Notes under the pieces: generated by a model
Database searches by the model: none
What the model was told of the DNA's origin: nothing
What the model saw: the letters and a program-made list of their open reading frames with translations, nothing else
In this document: one piece after another, positions 9,398-10,394 of the stretch
How the letters are laid out: each line of letters starts with the position of its first letter
Numbering within the stretch: the first letter of the stretch is position 1
Translations under genes and position numbers: made by a program
DNA from: Actinomycetes bacterium
Lineage (GTDB): Bacteria; Actinomycetota; Actinomycetes; Actinomycetales; Cellulomonadaceae
Assembly (NCBI GenBank): GCA_023389455.1
Contig: JAEWEJ010000402.1
Coordinates: forward strand, 1 to 10,394
Reading direction: 5' to 3'
Length of the DNA: 10,394 nt

Positions 9398-9924
9398 TGT
9401 CCGAGGTCTTGTACACGACCCGCTGGAACGCCCTGACGCGCCGACCTCTCGCAGGGCACAGCTGGATCACACCCGCCGAGGCGCGACGCCGGTACGACGG
9501 GGAGCAAGGTCTCGACATCGTCGACGCGAGCTCCCGTGACGAGGACGGCACGCCACGCCCGCTGTGGGTGATCGGCGCCTACGGACGGTTCCGGGTGCAG
9601 CTGTTCACCCCCGGCGGTTCGGTCGCCCGCTCCGTCGACTGGGATCTCGTCGACGGTCGTCTGTGGCGGTGGGTCAGCAGCGAGTGGGTGTACCCCGACG
9701 ACGACACGCGCTATCGCCAGGCCGAGGCGACGATGATGATCCAGACCTCGGCTCGCCCTGACGGCACCGCCTCGTTCTCCGTGCGTGACGAGTCGGGAGA
9801 GACGCACGTGACGCAGTTCGCCGACGTCGCCACCGACGGCTACTGGCTCGACGTGCCCGACTTCGGGCAGTGGGGGCCGATCGTGAACGCCACCCTCGGT
9901 GCCGCGTCGGCACCGCCGGCCTGA
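9397..9924 (+). CDS. Putative immunity protein
   Basis: This is a 175-residue, probably cytosolic, acidic protein rich in tryptophan (for example DWDLVDGRLWRWVSSEWVYPDD at about 77-98) with no signal peptide or membrane segment. The ATG at 9397 overlaps the TGA of the preceding toxin fragment by one base and has GAGAGG at 9385-9390, six bases upstream. A GTG at 9394 is possible but less well placed. I do not recognise the domain. The role is inferred from position: directly coupled downstream of a toxin C-terminal tip and followed by another, which is how immunity genes lie in Rhs/CDI/LXG-type loci. It is an intact reading frame, unlike its flanks, as expected if an immunity gene is kept after toxin loss. 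It could also be an unrelated accessory gene. Confidence 0.55.
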   Translation: MSEVLYTTRWNALTRRPLAGHSWITPAEARRRYDGEQGLDIVDASSRDEDGTPRPLWVIGAYGRFRVQLFTPGGSVARSVDWDLVDGRLWRWVSSEWVYPDDDTRYRQAEATMMIQTSARPDGTASFSVRDESGETHVTQFADVATDGYWLDVPDFGQWGPIVNATLGAASAPPA

Positions 9925-9980
9925 CGGCCGGCTCGAGCGGACGCGGCCGGCCCACCGACGGATGTGTCCCGGCACATCTC

Positions 9981-10199
9981 GTGGGGACCCTGGGGTGGGC
10001 CGTGCGTGGCGACTCCTGGTACGACCCAGCCACCCTCCATCCCAAGATCCGCGATGTCGCCGTCGCGAAGCTGGACCGCCAACTGCTGCGCATGCAGGTG
10101 GCGGCAGACAAGCTCGCCGAGGGTGCTGGGGCCATCGAGGTGACGACGAACAGCAGCTCGGTAGCGGCGTTCGTCGAGTCGCGCATGGCGGCTCATTGA
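9981..10199 (+). pseudogene. Second toxin-like C-terminal fragment, cut by IS end
   Basis: An open frame encodes RGDSWYDPATLHPKIRDVAV, then KLDRQLLRMQVAADKLAEG, then AIEVTTNSSSVAAFVESRMAAH. The pattern (WYDP...L..KIRD, an amphipathic helix, then a VTT strand and a short helix) resembles the last about 70 residues of some polymorphic-toxin nuclease tips. This is recollection, not a search result. The frame is open upstream to 9870 and overlaps the immunity gene. Possible GTG starts at 9981 and 10002 have weak ribosome-binding sites, so the true 5' limit is unknown. The stop TGA at 10197-10199 is the first three bases of the IS terminus TGAACCGCCCCGGG, so the original C-terminus was removed by the insertion. 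Probably non-functional. Confidence 0.45.
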
Positions 10200-10338
10200 A
10201 CCGCCCCGGGTTCAGTGGAGGCTCGGTTCTCTGGTTTCCAGCGTCGTCGACGCGGGGTTCTGACGGTTGAACCGCCCCGGGTTCAGTGGAGGCTCGGTTC
10301 TCTGGTTTCCAGCGTCGTCGACGCGGGGTTCTGACGGT
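10196..10338. repeat. Perfect 71-bp tandem duplication of the IS end
   Basis: Bases 10196-10266 recur without a mismatch at 10267-10337, and the match extends one base further. Each copy carries the palindromic terminus TGAACCGCCCCGGGTTCA (10197-10214 and 10268-10285) and the last 17 or so transposase codons. Only the right copy is joined to the rest of the transposase. Confidence 0.95.
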
Positions 10339-10394
10339 AGTAGACGGCCTCGTGCTCGGCGGGTGGGATGTCGCCGAGCTCGGTGTGCAGGCGC
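10197..10394 (-). mobile_element. IS3-family-like element, one end (partial)
   Basis: The terminus starts TGAACCGCCCCGGGTTCA, which resembles the inverted-repeat ends of actinobacterial IS3-type elements, and is followed inward by the 3' end of a transposase on the minus strand. The end occurs twice (10197 and 10268) because of a 71-bp tandem duplication. The other end and any target-site duplication are outside the window. The element interrupts the toxin-like fragment on its left. Confidence 0.7.
10283..10394 (-). CDS. IS3-family transposase, C-terminal end (partial)
   Basis: The minus strand encodes RLHTELGDIPPAEHEAVYYR followed by QNPASTTLETREPSLH and TGA, 36 residues, entering from beyond the right edge. 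R-LH-x-x-LG-D-x-PPAE-x-E is the typical end of the DDE integrase domain of IS3-family OrfB proteins, where it follows a WYN-type motif. The stop codon lies inside the IS terminal repeat. The catalytic DDE residues would be outside the window, so integrity cannot be judged. Confidence 0.8.
   Translation of the reverse strand, partial: RLHTELGDIPPAEHEAVYYRQNPASTTLETREPSLH

Noticed and set aside
9674..10196. Minus-strand frames of 118-170 codons opposite the putative immunity gene and second fragment
   Set aside because: Arg/Ala/Ser-rich shadows. The plus strand has the coupled start, ribosome-binding site and more natural protein composition.

Overview
The window is very GC-rich (third codon positions are almost all G or C, starts are ATG or GTG). 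Its core proteins look actinobacterial: a GTP-type PEP carboxykinase, a RamB-like regulator and AceA/AceB of actinobacterial type. A Cellulomonas-like member of Micrococcales is the best guess, but this rests on protein character and not on a database match.

Layout. Bases 1-298 hold the 5' part of a minus-strand gene that runs off the window and is not recognised. A 150-bp divergent gap leads to an ATP-grasp enzyme of unknown substrate (449-1774, +). A 287-bp leader precedes pckG (2062-3885, +), which converges with and overlaps by 4 bp a RamB/ScfR-type regulator (3882-5315, -; possible upstream start at 5579). A long divergent region of about 580 bp, rich in dyads and repeated GATC-TTC-type motifs, precedes aceA (5899-7257, +). 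A perfect 26-bp palindrome separates aceA from aceB (7377-9041, +), and a 14-bp-stem hairpin closes aceB. Together pckG, the regulator, aceA and aceB form a compact acetate/fatty-acid module: the glyoxylate shunt (isocitrate lyase plus malate synthase) makes C4 acids, PEP carboxykinase turns oxaloacetate into PEP, and the regulator lying between them is of the family known to control glyoxylate genes in Corynebacterium and Mycobacterium.

Immediately after the aceB hairpin the character changes. Bases 9089-10199 look like an eroded polymorphic-toxin tail region: a 5'-truncated toxin C-terminal fragment, a translationally coupled 175-residue putative immunity gene (9397-9924), and a second fragment resembling a toxin C-terminus (9981-10199). 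The second fragment is cut by the end of an IS3-like element, whose terminal TGA supplies its stop codon. The IS end (71 bp) is perfectly duplicated in tandem, and the last 36 codons of its minus-strand transposase reach the window edge.

The most interesting points are the toxin/immunity remnant with its IS-derived stop codon, the duplicated IS end, the structured ramB-aceA intergenic region, and the degenerate HVLGH metallopeptidase motif in the regulator. No tRNA, rRNA or CRISPR array was seen.
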